Assembly: GCF_039543545.1 (NCBI RefSeq)
Contig: NZ_BAABJY010000002.1
Coordinates: forward strand, 434,001 to 498,000
Source: Luteimonas vadosa
GTDB lineage: Bacteria > Pseudomonadota > Gammaproteobacteria > Xanthomonadales > Xanthomonadaceae
Length of the DNA stretch: 64,000 bases
Direction: 5' to 3'
Within the stretch, counting starts at the first letter, position 1. Every line of letters starts with the position of its first letter. The notes under the pieces were generated by a model that saw only the letters and a program-made list of their open reading frames with translations, was not told where the DNA came from and ran no database searches. Shown here piece after piece: positions 9,040 through 18,868 of this stretch. The translations under genes and the position numbers were made by a program.

Positions 9040-10443
9040 TCAAACCCATCCGGTCGCGTAGAACACCCCGATCACCACGAACACGGCGACGGTCTTGACC
9101 ACGGTGATCGCGAAGATGTCCTTGTAGGCCTGCCGGTGGGTCAGGCCCGTCACCGCGAGCAGGGTGATGACGGCGCCGTTGTGGGGCAGGGTGTCCATGC
9201 CGCCAGAGGCCATCGAGGCCACGCGGTGGAAGACGTCCAGCGGGATGCCGGCGGCATTGGCGTTGGCGATGAAGGTGTCGGCCATCGCCGCCAGGGCGAT
9301 GCTCATGCCGCCCGAAGCCGATCCGGTGATGCCCGCGAGCGAGGTGACGGTGACGGCCTCGTTGACCAGCGGGTTCGGGATCGACCCCAGCGCATTGGCG
9401 ACGACCAGGAAGCCAGGCAGGGCCGCGATCACCGCACCGAATCCGTATTCCGATGCGGTGTTCATCGAGGCCAGCAGCGCGCCGCCGATGGCGGATTTCG
9501 TCCCTTCCGCGAATCGCGCGAAGACAGTGCGCCAGGCGAAGGCCAGCACCGCGAGGATGCCGACCAGCAGGGCGCCCTCGACGGCCCAGATCGCCGCGAC
9601 CTTGGAGACTTCCTGCACGACCGGCGCGGCATTGCCGACGACCGAGGGCGCGAAGTCGTGGCTGTCGCCGTACACGCGGGGGATCCAGTGGGTGAACCAC
9701 TTGTTGCTCAAGCCCACCAGCACCAGCGGCAGGATCGCGACCAGCGGGTTGGCGAGCCGCCCGCCCTCGTACGCCACCGGTTCGTTGAGCAGCGTGGCCG
9801 GATCGCCATAGCCTTCGCCCGCCCGCAACGCAACGCGACGTCGCCATTCGAGGTAGGCCATGCCCACCGCGAGGATGAAGGCGCCACCGAGCGTGCCCAG
9901 GACCGGCGCGGCCCAGGCGTCCGTGCCGAAGAACGCCGTCGGGATGATGTTCTGGATCTGCGGCGTGCCCGGCAGGGCGTCCATGGTGAAGGTGAACGCA
10001 CCCAGCGCGATGGTGCCGGGGATCAGGCGCTTGGGGATGTCGCTCTGCCGGAACAGCTCGGCGGCGAAGGGATAGACGGCGAACACCACGACGAACAGCG
10101 AAACGCCGCCGTAGGTGAGCAACGCGCAGACGAGCACGATCGAGAGCATCGCCCGCTGCGCGCCGACGATGCGGATCGTCGCGGCCACGATCGACTTGGA
10201 AAATCCGGACAATTCGATCAGCTTGCCGAACACGGCGCCCAGCAGGAACACCGGGAAATACAGCTTCAGGAAGCCGACCATCTTGTCCATGAACAGGCCG
10301 GTGAACATCGGCGCGACCAGGGTGGGATCGGTCAGCAACACGGCGCCCATCGCCGCGACCGGCGCGAACAGGATCACGCTGTAGCCGCGGTAGGCGACCA
10401 GCATGAGGAAGCACAGTGCGGCCAGCACGATCAGGAACGACAT
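9040..10443 (-). CDS. GntP-family permease, probable 3-hydroxybutyrate transporter
   Basis: A 467-residue inner-membrane protein with about 12-14 hydrophobic segments. Landmarks include FTMDALPGTPQIQN, the serine/glycine-rich ITGSASGGMSIAL and GGMDTLPHNGAVITLLAVTGL, all typical of the GntP/CitM-like group. The gluconate permease branch also contains the D-beta-hydroxybutyrate permeases that sit beside hbdH in pseudomonads. An hbdH gene 8.4 kb away and a 3HB-oligomer hydrolase support 3-hydroxybutyrate rather than gluconate as substrate; this is inference from context. The ATG at 10443 starts a clean first membrane helix. It is transcribed divergently from the TonB receptor at 10629. Confidence 0.85.
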   Translation of the reverse strand: MSFLIVLAALCFLMLVAYRGYSVILFAPVAAMGAVLLTDPTLVAPMFTGLFMDKMVGFLKLYFPVFLLGAVFGKLIELSGFSKSIVAATIRIVGAQRAMLSIVLVCALLTYGGVSLFVVVFAVYPFAAELFRQSDIPKRLIPGTIALGAFTFTMDALPGTPQIQNIIPTAFFGTDAWAAPVLGTLGGAFILAVGMAYLEWRRRVALRAGEGYGDPATLLNEPVAYEGGRLANPLVAILPLVLVGLSNKWFTHWIPRVYGDSHDFAPSVVGNAAPVVQEVSKVAAIWAVEGALLVGILAVLAFAWRTVFARFAEGTKSAIGGALLASMNTASEYGFGAVIAALPGFLVVANALGSIPNPLVNEAVTVTSLAGITGSASGGMSIALAAMADTFIANANAAGIPLDVFHRVASMASGGMDTLPHNGAVITLLAVTGLTHRQAYKDIFAITVVKTVAVFVVIGVFYATGWV

Positions 10444-10535
10444 CGATCGGGTCCTTGCGTCGGGTCGCGCCCAGCGTCGTGCGGGGCGGAGCACCACGGG
10501 CGCCAGTGTCGGCAACCGCCCGCCGCGGGCCCATT

Positions 10536-10552
10536 GTCCGAAGGTACGATGC
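10536..10552 (+). promoter_or_regulatory. Promoter-proximal motif shared with the oligomer hydrolase promoter
   Basis: GTCCGAAGGTACGATGC lies in the divergent region between the GntP permease and the TonB receptor. The nine bases GTACGATGC recur at 19740-19748, upstream of the 3HB-oligomer hydrolase, and the flanks agree partly (GTnCnAAnG before, nGCC/nGCG after). TACGAT can itself be a -10 hexamer, so the match may mark similar promoters, a common regulator site, or both. Confidence 0.4.
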
Positions 10553-10628
10553 CGCCCCGGGCGGTGGCGGCCTACGCTTCCCTCGCGGCGACGTGCCGCC
10601 CGCCAGCCATGACCGCAAGGGGACCCCG

Positions 10629-12830
10629 ATGAACCGCGTCCAGATCCGCCATACCTCGTTGAGTCTCGCCATCGCCCTCGGCCTGTCGGCTCCCGTGGCC
10701 TTCGCCCAGGATGCGGAGCGCGCCGAGGCAGGCCGCCAGGCGACCACGCTGGATGCGATCAAGGTCACCGCGCGCAAGCGCGAGGAAACGATCCAGGACG
10801 TGCCGGTGGCCGTCACCGCGTTCACGCCGGAGATGATCGACAAGCTCAACGTCGAGGACATCGGCGACCTCGACGCGCAGGTCCCCAATCTCACCATCTA
10901 TGCCGCCCGCGGCTCGACCAGCACCGTGACCGCCTACATCCGCGGCGTCGGCCAGGCCGATCCGCTGTGGGGCGTCGACCCGGGCGTGGGCATCTACCTG
11001 GACGACGTCTACATCGCGCGCCCGCAAGGGGCGCTGCTGGATGTCTTCGACGTGGGCCGCATCGAGGTATTGCGCGGTCCGCAGGGCACCCTGTACGGCA
11101 AGAACACCATCGGCGGCGCGATCAAGTACATCTCGCGGGGCTTGCCCCGGGACTTCGAGGGCTTCGGCTCGGTCACGGTCGGCAACTACAACCGGCTGGA
11201 CGCCAAGGCGGCGATCGGCGGACCGATCGGCGGCGAGGACAGCGGCCTGCGCGGCCGGATCGCGGTGGCCAGCCTCAATCGCGACGGCTACGGCGAAAAC
11301 CTGTTCACCGACCAGCCCGTGAGCGACAAGGAGATCAACGCGCTGCGCCTGAACCTGGGCGCCTATGCCGGCGACGATTTCGACATCCAGTTCGCGCTGG
11401 ACTGGATGGACGACCAGTCCGGCGTGCGCGGCGCCAAGATGCTGGCCCCGAACCGGTTCACGCCGACGTATCCGCCGCTGGACGACCGCTACGACGTGCG
11501 CAACGGCATGCCCAACGTCAACGACACCACCATGAAGGGCGGATCGGCGACGGTGAACTGGCGCCCGAACGAGGACTGGGCGCTGAAGTACGTGATCGCC
11601 AGGCGCGAATCGGACACCGAGACCAACATCGACTTCGACACCACGCCGGCCAAGATCGCCGACGTCAAGGCCTTCTACAGCGACAGCCAGGTCAGCAACG
11701 AGCTGCAGGCCAACTTCGACGGCGGCGGCCGCGCGCGCGGCGTGATGGGCCTCTACTACTTCAACGGCGATGCCGGCGGCCGGGTGCTGAACAACTTCTT
11801 CGGGCTGGTCTTCGGCGACACGCAGGGCGTGGTCAACACCAAGAGCTTCGCGGTGTACGCGGACTGGACCTTCGACCTGACCAGCCGGCTCAAGCTGGAC
11901 GTCGGCGCGCGCTACACGGACGAGGAGAAGCACGCGGTCGCGTACAACATCGGCTACACGGATGCCACGTTCACCCGGCCCAACGGCGTGGTCGCGGCCA
12001 ACTTCGACAAGACCGTCAGCTTCGAGAACGTCTCGCCCAAGGTCTCGCTGGACTACCAGGTCACGCCGGACATCATGGTCTACGCATCGGCGTCGCGCGG
12101 CTTCAAGTCGGGTGGCTACAACATCCGCGCCAACACGACGGCTGTGCCGCGCTCGGGCGAGCCCTTCGACGACGAGGTCGTGGACAGCTACGAGATCGGC
12201 AGCAAGATGGCCTTCCTCGACCAGACCCTGTTCCTGAACCTGGCCGCGTTCCACAACCAGTACAAGGACATCCAGCTGTCGGTGTTCACCCAGTACGTCG
12301 ATGCCAACGGCAATCCGCAGTTCTTCGGCGACTTCACCAATGCCGGCAAGGGCACGGTCAACGGTCTGGAGGTCGAGTACCAGTGGCTGCCGACGGCGAA
12401 CTGGCTGGTGAGCGGCAACCTGGCCTGGCTCGATGCCGAGTACGACGAGTTCCTGTCGCGCGGGGTCGACATCTCAGATTCCCAGCGCTTCACCAACGCC
12501 CCCGAGTTCTCCGGCGCGGTCAACGTGGAGTGGCGCACGGGGCTGTCCAACGGCGGCAATCTCTCGGCGCGGGTGGGTTACAGCTACCAGAGCGAAGTGT
12601 GGCCGACCACGGACCTGAGTCCGCTGATCCGGCAGGGCGCTTACGGGCTGCTCAATGCCGGCGTCATCTGGAAGGTCAACGACGCTTGGTCGCTGTCGCT
12701 GCAGGGCAGCAACCTGACGGACGAGGAGTACCGCACCACGGGCTACAACCTGCAGACGGCACTCGGGGTGCACACCGGTTTCTACGGTCCGCCGCGCGAG
12801 TATTCGTTGACGGCGCGCTACGACTTCTGA
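10629..12830 (+). CDS. TonB-dependent outer-membrane receptor, candidate 3HB-oligomer importer
   Basis: This receptor has 733 residues. The signal peptide (1-25, ending AFA-QD) is followed by a TonB box LDAIKVTARKREE and a plug domain (about 45-170, with FDVGRIEVLRGPQGTLYGKNTIGGAI). The long barrel ends in the classical SLTARYDF terminus. The group is the large proteobacterial xenobiotic/organic-ligand TBDR family that often travels with catabolic genes. Its position between a 3-hydroxybutyrate-type permease and a hydroxybutyrate sensor/enzyme cluster suggests an oligomeric or hydrophobic organic substrate; this is inference. A strong terminator follows, so it forms its own transcription unit. 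Confidence 0.9.
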   Translation: MNRVQIRHTSLSLAIALGLSAPVAFAQDAERAEAGRQATTLDAIKVTARKREETIQDVPVAVTAFTPEMIDKLNVEDIGDLDAQVPNLTIYAARGSTSTVTAYIRGVGQADPLWGVDPGVGIYLDDVYIARPQGALLDVFDVGRIEVLRGPQGTLYGKNTIGGAIKYISRGLPRDFEGFGSVTVGNYNRLDAKAAIGGPIGGEDSGLRGRIAVASLNRDGYGENLFTDQPVSDKEINALRLNLGAYAGDDFDIQFALDWMDDQSGVRGAKMLAPNRFTPTYPPLDDRYDVRNGMPNVNDTTMKGGSATVNWRPNEDWALKYVIARRESDTETNIDFDTTPAKIADVKAFYSDSQVSNELQANFDGGGRARGVMGLYYFNGDAGGRVLNNFFGLVFGDTQGVVNTKSFAVYADWTFDLTSRLKLDVGARYTDEEKHAVAYNIGYTDATFTRPNGVVAANFDKTVSFENVSPKVSLDYQVTPDIMVYASASRGFKSGGYNIRANTTAVPRSGEPFDDEVVDSYEIGSKMAFLDQTLFLNLAAFHNQYKDIQLSVFTQYVDANGNPQFFGDFTNAGKGTVNGLEVEYQWLPTANWLVSGNLAWLDAEYDEFLSRGVDISDSQRFTNAPEFSGAVNVEWRTGLSNGGNLSARVGYSYQSEVWPTTDLSPLIRQGAYGLLNAGVIWKVNDAWSLSLQGSNLTDEEYRTTGYNLQTALGVHTGFYGPPREYSLTARYDF

Positions 12831-12857
12831 CGGTCCGCCCCCGGCACGTCACGAGGG

Positions 12858-12889
12858 AACCGGCGGAGCAAGGCTCCGCCGGTTTTTTT
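12858..12889 (+). terminator. Rho-independent terminator after the TonB receptor
   Basis: The perfect ten-base arms CCGGCGGAGC (12860-12869) and GCTCCGCCGG (12873-12882) with a three-base loop are followed by seven T. It begins 27 bases after the receptor stop codon. Confidence 0.95.
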
Positions 12890-13084
12890 GCATTCTGCGC
12901 CCGGTCGATTCGCGGGCCCGGTTCGCCTGGGGTGCGCTGCCCTGTGGGTCTGGACGAGAGTGCGTGACATCGCCCGTGCGCCCACGCCACGGGTATGCTG
13001 CGCGCTTGGCCGCCACCGGGATGCATCGGACGTGACCAGCCGATCCCAGCAAGCACGAGTGCGACGGCATGCCTGGAAGCCGGG

Positions 13085-16000
13085 ATGCTGACCGAAGGCG
13101 TCGTCGTGGGCGCCGGGCTGTTGTGGCTGGGCGTCCTGTTCGCCATCGCCGTCTACGGCGAGCGCCGGCCGCGGGCCTTCGAAGGAAGCTGGCCGGCGAT
13201 CTACGCGCTTTCGCTCGCCGTGTACTGCACGTCGTGGACCTTCTTCGGCACGGTCACGCAGGCGGCGCGCTACGACTGGGCGTTGCCGCCGACCTTCGTC
13301 GGCACCATCGCGTTGTACGTGCTCGGCGCAGGCGTGCTGGTGCGGCTCGTGCGCCAGGTGCGCGAGAGCAATGCCACGTCGCTGGCCGACTACATCGCCG
13401 CGCGCCTGGGCAAGGACGGCTGGTTGGCGGCCGTGGTCACCCTCGTGGCGCTGGTCGGCATCGTCCCCTACATCGCGCTGCAGCTGAAGGCGGTGGCGAT
13501 GAGTTTCGCGATGCTGGTGCGCACCGACGCGCTCGGCGTCCCGGCGTGGCAGGACAGCGCGCTCTACGTCGCGCTGGCGATGGCCGCGTTCGCGATGTTG
13601 TTCGGCACCCGCAGCGCCAGTGCGGCCGAGCACAATCGCGGCTTGGTGCTGGCGATGGCGTTCGAGGCCCTGCTCAAGCTCGGCGCGATGCTGGCGCTGG
13701 GTTGGTTCGTGCTGCGGCTGCCCGATGCGCCATCCGCCGCCGTGCCACCGATGCCCGAAGCCGATGCCGCGACGGACTGGTCCGGGTTCGCCCCGCTCGT
13801 ATTGCTCGGGGTGTTGGCGATGTTCACCCTGCCGCACCAGTTCCACGTCGGAGCGGTCGAATGCCGCGACGAGCGCCATGTCCTGCGCGCGCGCTGGCTG
13901 TTTCCGCTGTACCTGCTGCTGATCGCCTTGCCCGTGTTGCCGCTGGCGCGCGCCGGCGAAGCCTGGCTGGGCGCCGGGACCGTGCCTTCCGATCTCTACG
14001 TGCTGGCCCTGCCGTTGTCGCAGGGCCAGGACGGGCTGGCCCTGCTGGCCTTCCTCGGGGGACTCAGTGCGGGCACCGGCATGGTGATTGTCAGCACGCT
14101 GGCCCTGAGCCTGATGATCGGCAACCACCTGCTGGCACCCTTGCTGCTGCATGGCGCCTGGTCGTCGCGCGGACGCGACCTGCGCGGCGCGGTGCTGATG
14201 CAGCGGCGCCTGGGCATCCTCGCCATCGTCTTGTTGGCCTGGGGCTACAGCCGGTTGATCGCAGGCAACGACGCGCTGGCCGACGTCGGCGCGCTGTCGT
14301 TCTCCGCGCTGGCCACGCTTGCGCCGGCCATGGGGTTCGCCTTGTGGCGTCCGCAGACTTCGCCGCGGGCGGTGATCGCCGGCATCGCGGTGGCAGCGCT
14401 GGCCTGGTCCTGGCTGCTGCTGGTTCCGGTCCTGGTGGCTGCGCGCGAAGGCGACGCCGGCTGGCTGGTCGCCGGTCCGTGGGGGTGGCGTTGGCTGGCG
14501 CCGGATGCCTTCGTCGGCTTGACCGGATGGAGCCGGCTCGGACGGGCAGTGGGCGTGAGCCTGTTCGCCGGCGTCGTCACGACATGGCTGTGGGCCGCGT
14601 GGTCGCAGTCGTCGCCGCGTCGCTCGGGCCATCGCGGGCTGGATGCCGACACCTTGCGCGAAGCTGGGCTCCGCTTCCTGCCTCGCGAGACGGTTGAATC
14701 CGCGCTTGCCGACGCGCCCGCCGTCGGCGCGGTGTCGCCGCGCAGCGAAGCGACCCTGGAACAGGCCTTGGCCACGGTCCTGGGCTCGGCGTCCGCTCGG
14801 CTGCTGCTCGATGCCGCGCGCCGCGAGGCCGGCCGCGACTTCGACACCGTGGCCGCGATCGTCGGCGAGGCCTCGCAGGACCTGCGCTTCAACCAGCGCG
14901 TGCTCGAGGCCGCGCTGCAGAACATGAGCCAGGGCATCAGCGTGGTCGATCGCGACCTGCGGCTGGTGGCGTGGAACCGTCGCTACGCCGAGCTGTTCGG
15001 CTACCCCGAAGGCATGCTGGAGGTCGGGCGATCCGTGTCGGAACTGACCGCATGGGCACTGCAGCGGATGCCGCACGCCGGCACGCCCCAGGCGGCCCTT
15101 TCGCGCCGCCTGGGCTGGATGCGCGCCGGCACGCCCCACCTCACCGAGCGCGTGTTTCCCGATGGCAGCATCGTCGAGATCCGGGGCAACCCGATGCCCG
15201 GTGGCGGTTTCGTCGCGACCTTCACCGACGTCACCGCCTACCGGCGCACGGAGGCCGAGCTAGTCCGCAGCAACGAAACCCTGGAGCAGCGCGTCGGCGA
15301 GCGTACCGCCAGCCTCGATGCGGCACGGCGGGATGCCGAGACCGCCAACGACGCCAAGAGCCGCTTCCTTGCCGCCATCGGCCATGACCTGCTGCAGCCG
15401 TTGCACGCGGCCCATCTGTTCACCGACGCACTCGCGCAACAGGCGCTCGACCCGGGCCAGCGCGCGTCGGTGAACCAGATCCGGGGCGCGCTGGATTCCA
15501 CGACGGACCTGCTCACCGGCCTGCTCGACATGTCGCGGCTGGAGGCGGGCGGCCTGGTCCCTGAATCGCGCGACTTCCCGCTGGCCGAGGTGCTCGACCC
15601 GCTGGCCTCGGAATTCGGCGCACTCGCCGCCGAACGCGGGCTGGCCCTGCGCTACCGGCCCACCACGGCGTGGGTGCGGACGGACCCGCAATTGCTGCGG
15701 CGCATCCTGCAGAACTTCCTGGCCAATGCGGTGCGCTACACGCCACGCGGGGGCATCCTGCTCGGCGTCCGCCGCAGCCGTGGCGACGTCCGGATCGAGG
15801 TGCACGACACCGGCGTCGGCATCGCCTCCGGGCAGCAGGCCTTGATCTTCGAGGAGTTCCGCCGCGGCGAAGACGCCAATGGCCAGGGGCTCGGGCTCGG
15901 GCTTGCCATCGCCGACCGGATCGCGCGACTGCTGGAGGCGCCGCTGTCGCTGCGGAGCCAGCCAGGGATCGGCACGGTGTTTGCCGTGCAGGTGGCGGGT

Positions 16001-16444
16001 GCCCGGCCGCCGGAGCACGTCCACGGCGGGGGCCACGCGCCTGTTCTGGCCGGCTTGCACGTGCTCGCCGTGGACAACGAATCTTCCGCCGTGGACGCCC
16101 TGGCGCAGGTGCTGCGTGGCTGGGGCTGCCAGGTCACCTGCGCGACCTCGTTCCAGGCGGCGAAGGCCGCGCTGGACCGCCAGCCCGCCGATTTGTGGGT
16201 CCTGGATTATCACCTCGACGCGGGCGATACCGGTGTGGACGTGCATCGTCGCCTTGCAACCCTCCACGGGGCCCGCCCGGCGCTTGTCCTGAGCGCGGAC
16301 GGCGGGGAAACCGTGCGCCGCGCGGTGCACGAATCGGGGCTGCCGCTGTTGCTCAAGCCGGTCAAGCCGCTTGCGCTCAAGTCGGTGTTGGACCGGTTGC
16401 TGGCGGCTCGGACCTTGGCTTCCGAAGACCGCCCGGCCCGTTAA
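13085..16444 (+). CDS. crbS: Hybrid sensor kinase with sodium:solute symporter-like sensor domain (CrbS/MxtR-like)
   Basis: A 1119-residue inner-membrane protein. Residues 1-520 form a multi-helix SSS (SLC5) transporter-like domain and about 605-730 a PAS domain (NMSQGISVVDRD). A short coiled coil leads to HisKA with phospho-acceptor His767 (GHDLLQPLH), then HATPase with N, G1 and G2 boxes (NAVRYTP, DTGVGI, GLGLGLAIA). A C-terminal receiver (about 990-1119) carries phospho-Asp1041 (LDYHLD). This is the architecture of CrbS (Vibrio) and MxtR (Pseudomonas), which control acetate/C2 use through a LuxR-type regulator. A CrbR-like regulator lies at 17980-18639. ATG 13085 is the start nearest the first helix; a TATGCT -10 candidate lies at 12994. 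Confidence 0.88.
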   Translation: MLTEGVVVGAGLLWLGVLFAIAVYGERRPRAFEGSWPAIYALSLAVYCTSWTFFGTVTQAARYDWALPPTFVGTIALYVLGAGVLVRLVRQVRESNATSLADYIAARLGKDGWLAAVVTLVALVGIVPYIALQLKAVAMSFAMLVRTDALGVPAWQDSALYVALAMAAFAMLFGTRSASAAEHNRGLVLAMAFEALLKLGAMLALGWFVLRLPDAPSAAVPPMPEADAATDWSGFAPLVLLGVLAMFTLPHQFHVGAVECRDERHVLRARWLFPLYLLLIALPVLPLARAGEAWLGAGTVPSDLYVLALPLSQGQDGLALLAFLGGLSAGTGMVIVSTLALSLMIGNHLLAPLLLHGAWSSRGRDLRGAVLMQRRLGILAIVLLAWGYSRLIAGNDALADVGALSFSALATLAPAMGFALWRPQTSPRAVIAGIAVAALAWSWLLLVPVLVAAREGDAGWLVAGPWGWRWLAPDAFVGLTGWSRLGRAVGVSLFAGVVTTWLWAAWSQSSPRRSGHRGLDADTLREAGLRFLPRETVESALADAPAVGAVSPRSEATLEQALATVLGSASARLLLDAARREAGRDFDTVAAIVGEASQDLRFNQRVLEAALQNMSQGISVVDRDLRLVAWNRRYAELFGYPEGMLEVGRSVSELTAWALQRMPHAGTPQAALSRRLGWMRAGTPHLTERVFPDGSIVEIRGNPMPGGGFVATFTDVTAYRRTEAELVRSNETLEQRVGERTASLDAARRDAETANDAKSRFLAAIGHDLLQPLHAAHLFTDALAQQALDPGQRASVNQIRGALDSTTDLLTGLLDMSRLEAGGLVPESRDFPLAEVLDPLASEFGALAAERGLALRYRPTTAWVRTDPQLLRRILQNFLANAVRYTPRGGILLGVRRSRGDVRIEVHDTGVGIASGQQALIFEEFRRGEDANGQGLGLGLAIADRIARLLEAPLSLRSQPGIGTVFAVQVAGARPPEHVHGGGHAPVLAGLHVLAVDNESSAVDALAQVLRGWGCQVTCATSFQAAKAALDRQPADLWVLDYHLDAGDTGVDVHRRLATLHGARPALVLSADGGETVRRAVHESGLPLLLKPVKPLALKSVLDRLLAARTLASEDRPAR

Positions 16445-16457
16445 GCGGGAAAGACCG

Positions 16458-17264
16458 CTAGCCGGTCGGCGGCTCCGGCAGGCCGAACCCGAACGAGTCC
16501 ATCGACAGGACGCGATCGGTCATCCCGCCCACCACGCGCGTCCGCGGATCCGTATCGCTGGCGGCACCTACGGCCACCAGCAGCGGCAGGTAGTGTTCCT
16601 CCGTGGGATGCGCCCGCCCGGCATGCGGGGCGCGCTGGCGATAGTCCAACAGCGCTTCCACGTCTCTTGCGAGGACCGCGTCGGCAACCCAGTCGGCGAA
16701 CGCCTGGGCGTATTCGGGGTCGCGCACGTCGCGGCGGAACTCGTGCAGGTTGTGGGTCAGGCTGCCCGAACCGACCACCAGGACGCCGCGCTTGCGCAAG
16801 GGCGCAAGCGCCTCGCCCATGCGCAGGGCGCCGGCGGTCGTCGCGTCGTGCGGCAGTGACACCTGGAACACCGGGATGTCGGCATCCGGGGCGAGGTGGC
16901 GCAGGGGCACCCAGGCGCCGTGGTCCAGGCCTCGCGTGGCGTGCAAGGAAACTTGGAATCCCGCTGTACTGAGCAGGCTTGCCGCCTCCTGGCCCAGCCC
17001 GGGATGCCCCGGGGCCGGGTACTGGAGATCGAACAACGCAGCAGGGAAGCCGCCGAAATCGTGGAGCGTCGGCGGGGCGGGGTTCGTGCCCACCTCCACG
17101 CCACCCGTTTGCCAATGGGGGGACACGACCAGGATCGCGGAGAGTCCTGCCAGCGCCTGGCCGATTTTCGCCAGCTGGGGGCCAAGCAACCCGGGCTCCA
17201 GCGCGAACATGGGGGAACCATGCGACACGAACAGGGCGGGAGCCGGGTTGGAGGGGGTGTTCAT
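16458..17264 (-). CDS. DODA-type extradiol dioxygenase family protein
   Basis: This 268-residue cytoplasmic protein belongs to the class III extradiol/4,5-DOPA dioxygenase (YgiD) family. The pattern ALFVSHGSP at the N-terminus, SPHWQTG, LDHGAWVPL and SGSLTHNLHEF supply the conserved metal-binding histidines. Such enzymes cleave catechol-type rings using a single metal; YgiD acts on DOPA, but natural substrates of most bacterial homologues are unknown. GAGGAG precedes the ATG at 17264. It lies 70 bases downstream of the doxX gene in the same direction, so the two are probably co-transcribed, and it converges with the hybrid kinase. Confidence 0.85.
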   Translation of the reverse strand: MNTPSNPAPALFVSHGSPMFALEPGLLGPQLAKIGQALAGLSAILVVSPHWQTGGVEVGTNPAPPTLHDFGGFPAALFDLQYPAPGHPGLGQEAASLLSTAGFQVSLHATRGLDHGAWVPLRHLAPDADIPVFQVSLPHDATTAGALRMGEALAPLRKRGVLVVGSGSLTHNLHEFRRDVRDPEYAQAFADWVADAVLARDVEALLDYRQRAPHAGRAHPTEEHYLPLLVAVGAASDTDPRTRVVGGMTDRVLSMDSFGFGLPEPPTG

Positions 17265-17334
17265 CGCGGCTCCTCGCTTGCGGCTGGCAATGGATCGGAT
17301 TGGTGGCGTGGACCGTGGCGGCAGCGTCGGGCAG

Positions 17335-17739
17335 TCAGTCCCAAGCCGGCTGCATATCCCGGCGAGCGGCCCTGAGATGGTCGAGGCTGTACATCCCGGC
17401 ACCGTGGGCGGCGAGGGTCAGGAAGCCGCCGGCAAGGCCGAGGTTTTTCCAGAACTGGATCGCCTGCGCGCTGTCGCCCAGGTCGGCATGGAATAGCGCG
17501 GCGCTGGCGACGGAGAAAGTTGCCAGCGCCAGGGCGAACCAGCGGGTGCCCGCCCCGGCCAGGATCGCCAGGCCGCCGACGAGTTCCAGCACGATCACCA
17601 GGGGCAGCAGGGCGCCGGGCACGCCCATGGCCTCCATGTACTGCTGGGTCTCGGCGTATCCGCCGATCTTGCCCCAGCCGGAAATGATGAAGATCAGGGA
17701 AAGGCCGGCGCGGCCAAGCAGGGAAAGCGATGCGTTCAT
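17335..17739 (-). CDS. DoxX family membrane protein
   Basis: This short inner-membrane protein (134 residues) has four hydrophobic segments and the DoxX signature LIFIISGWGKIGGY near the N-terminus. DoxX proteins are linked to quinone, thiosulfate or stress redox reactions in different bacteria; the specific role here is unknown. A GAGGAG ribosome site precedes the ATG at 17739. Pairing with a downstream DODA-type dioxygenase suggests aromatic or quinone metabolism. The 240 bases upstream are more AT-rich than the surroundings and probably contain its promoter. Confidence 0.85.
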   Translation of the reverse strand: MNASLSLLGRAGLSLIFIISGWGKIGGYAETQQYMEAMGVPGALLPLVIVLELVGGLAILAGAGTRWFALALATFSVASAALFHADLGDSAQAIQFWKNLGLAGGFLTLAAHGAGMYSLDHLRAARRDMQPAWD

Positions 17740-17979
17740 GACGGCTCCTCGTTGGGGAATGGCCGGCGGGGCTGGGCGAGGCGCCCATGCCGTCTCCGGA
17801 CAGCCATCACTCTATTGGCGGCATTGGTGTTGATAAAGCAGGCAATAGACAACGAATCGTTCTGAAAATGTAAGCAGTTTGTCCGTGGATGCTCCAACCC
17901 ACGTCGTGCGCGCGCTGGCTGTCCGAGACGGGCACTTGCGCCAAAGGCGTGCTGGTCCGCCGCTCCCCGGGCGCCCGTG

Positions 17980-18639
17980 TCAAAGCTGGCGGGAAGGGTC
18001 CGTCAGTTCCAGCTCGCGCAGGACGACCCCGGCCTGGGTCCGGTTCCGGACACCCAGGCGCTCGAAGATCGCGGTCAAGTGCGCTTTCACGGTGCGTTCC
18101 TGGATGTCGAGCCGGTCGGCGATCTGCTTGTTCAGCAGGCCCTCCGCGACCAGCACCAGCACGCGGAATTGTTGTGGCGACAGGCTGGCGAGGCGCGCCG
18201 CCAACCGGGTGTCGTCCGTGGAGGAGCGGGCGTTCGCAACGGCGCCCCGCAGCGGTGGCGGCAACCATTGCTCGCAAGCCAGCACGGTGCGGATGGCGTC
18301 GCGCAGTTCGTTCAGGCCGGTGCTCTTGGGCAGGTATCCCGCTGCGCCATGGTCCAGCGCGCGGCGGATGACGCGTGGGTCGTCATTGGCCGAAACGACG
18401 ACGACCGCGACCCCGGGATGTTGTGCCCGGATCGCAGCCAGGCCGGCCAGCCCGTGGTTGCCGGGCATGTGCAGGTCGAGCAGGACCAGGTCGATGTCGG
18501 GATTGGACTCGAGCGCGGAGAGCACCCCGTCAAGCGATTCGGCCTCGCGCACCTCGAGTTCGGCGATCGCGTCGGCCGCGGCCCCGCGCAAGGCCGCGCG
18601 GAACAGCGGATGGTCATCGGCGATGAGCAGGCTGGGCAT
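17980..18639 (-). CDS. crbR: NarL/FixJ-type response regulator (CrbR/ErdR-like)
   Basis: This 219-residue regulator has an N-terminal receiver (about 1-120: LLIADDHPLFR acidic pair, phospho-Asp in LVLLDLHMPGNHG, Thr/Ser and Lys in VSANDD and LPKST). The C-terminal LuxR HTH (about 150-210) reads LNKQIADRLDIQERTVKAHLTAIFERLGV. The receiver closely resembles ErdR/CrbR, the cognate partner of the MxtR/CrbS transporter-kinase hybrids, and such a kinase lies 1.5 kb away. It is downstream of hbdH on the same strand with a 229-base gap. Likely targets are hbdH, the oligomer hydrolase and perhaps acetate genes elsewhere; that is inferred. No strong Shine-Dalgarno precedes the ATG. Confidence 0.85.
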   Translation of the reverse strand: MPSLLIADDHPLFRAALRGAAADAIAELEVREAESLDGVLSALESNPDIDLVLLDLHMPGNHGLAGLAAIRAQHPGVAVVVVSANDDPRVIRRALDHGAAGYLPKSTGLNELRDAIRTVLACEQWLPPPLRGAVANARSSTDDTRLAARLASLSPQQFRVLVLVAEGLLNKQIADRLDIQERTVKAHLTAIFERLGVRNRTQAGVVLRELELTDPSRQL

Positions 18640-18868
18640 GGCGGGATTCGCGAAAGAGGAAGGTCCCTGGGTCCGTCCCGGTTGGTGGGCGACTGTCGCC
18701 GGGACGGAGTTCGGTGATCAGCCGGACGGATGCGGTTGCGGTTGCAGGGAGCTCAGCCCGGCCAGGTAGCGACCGCGCGAGCAGGCGCGGCGCGAAAGCG
18801 GAGCAGGAAGGGGAAAGCGCCGGCGGGAAGCGCAGCGCGCCGGCAGGACCCGGTGGCTGGCAAGGACG

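Noticed and set aside
9136..10632. Long plus-strand frame (498 codons) opposite the GntP permease.
   Set aside because: It is a GC-driven shadow of the permease gene: Arg/Gln/Asp-rich, with no family character and no ribosome site.
12818..15139. 773-codon minus-strand frame opposite the hybrid kinase.
   Set aside because: It is His/Gln/Arg-rich antisense shadow with no recognisable domain; the plus-strand kinase is unambiguous.
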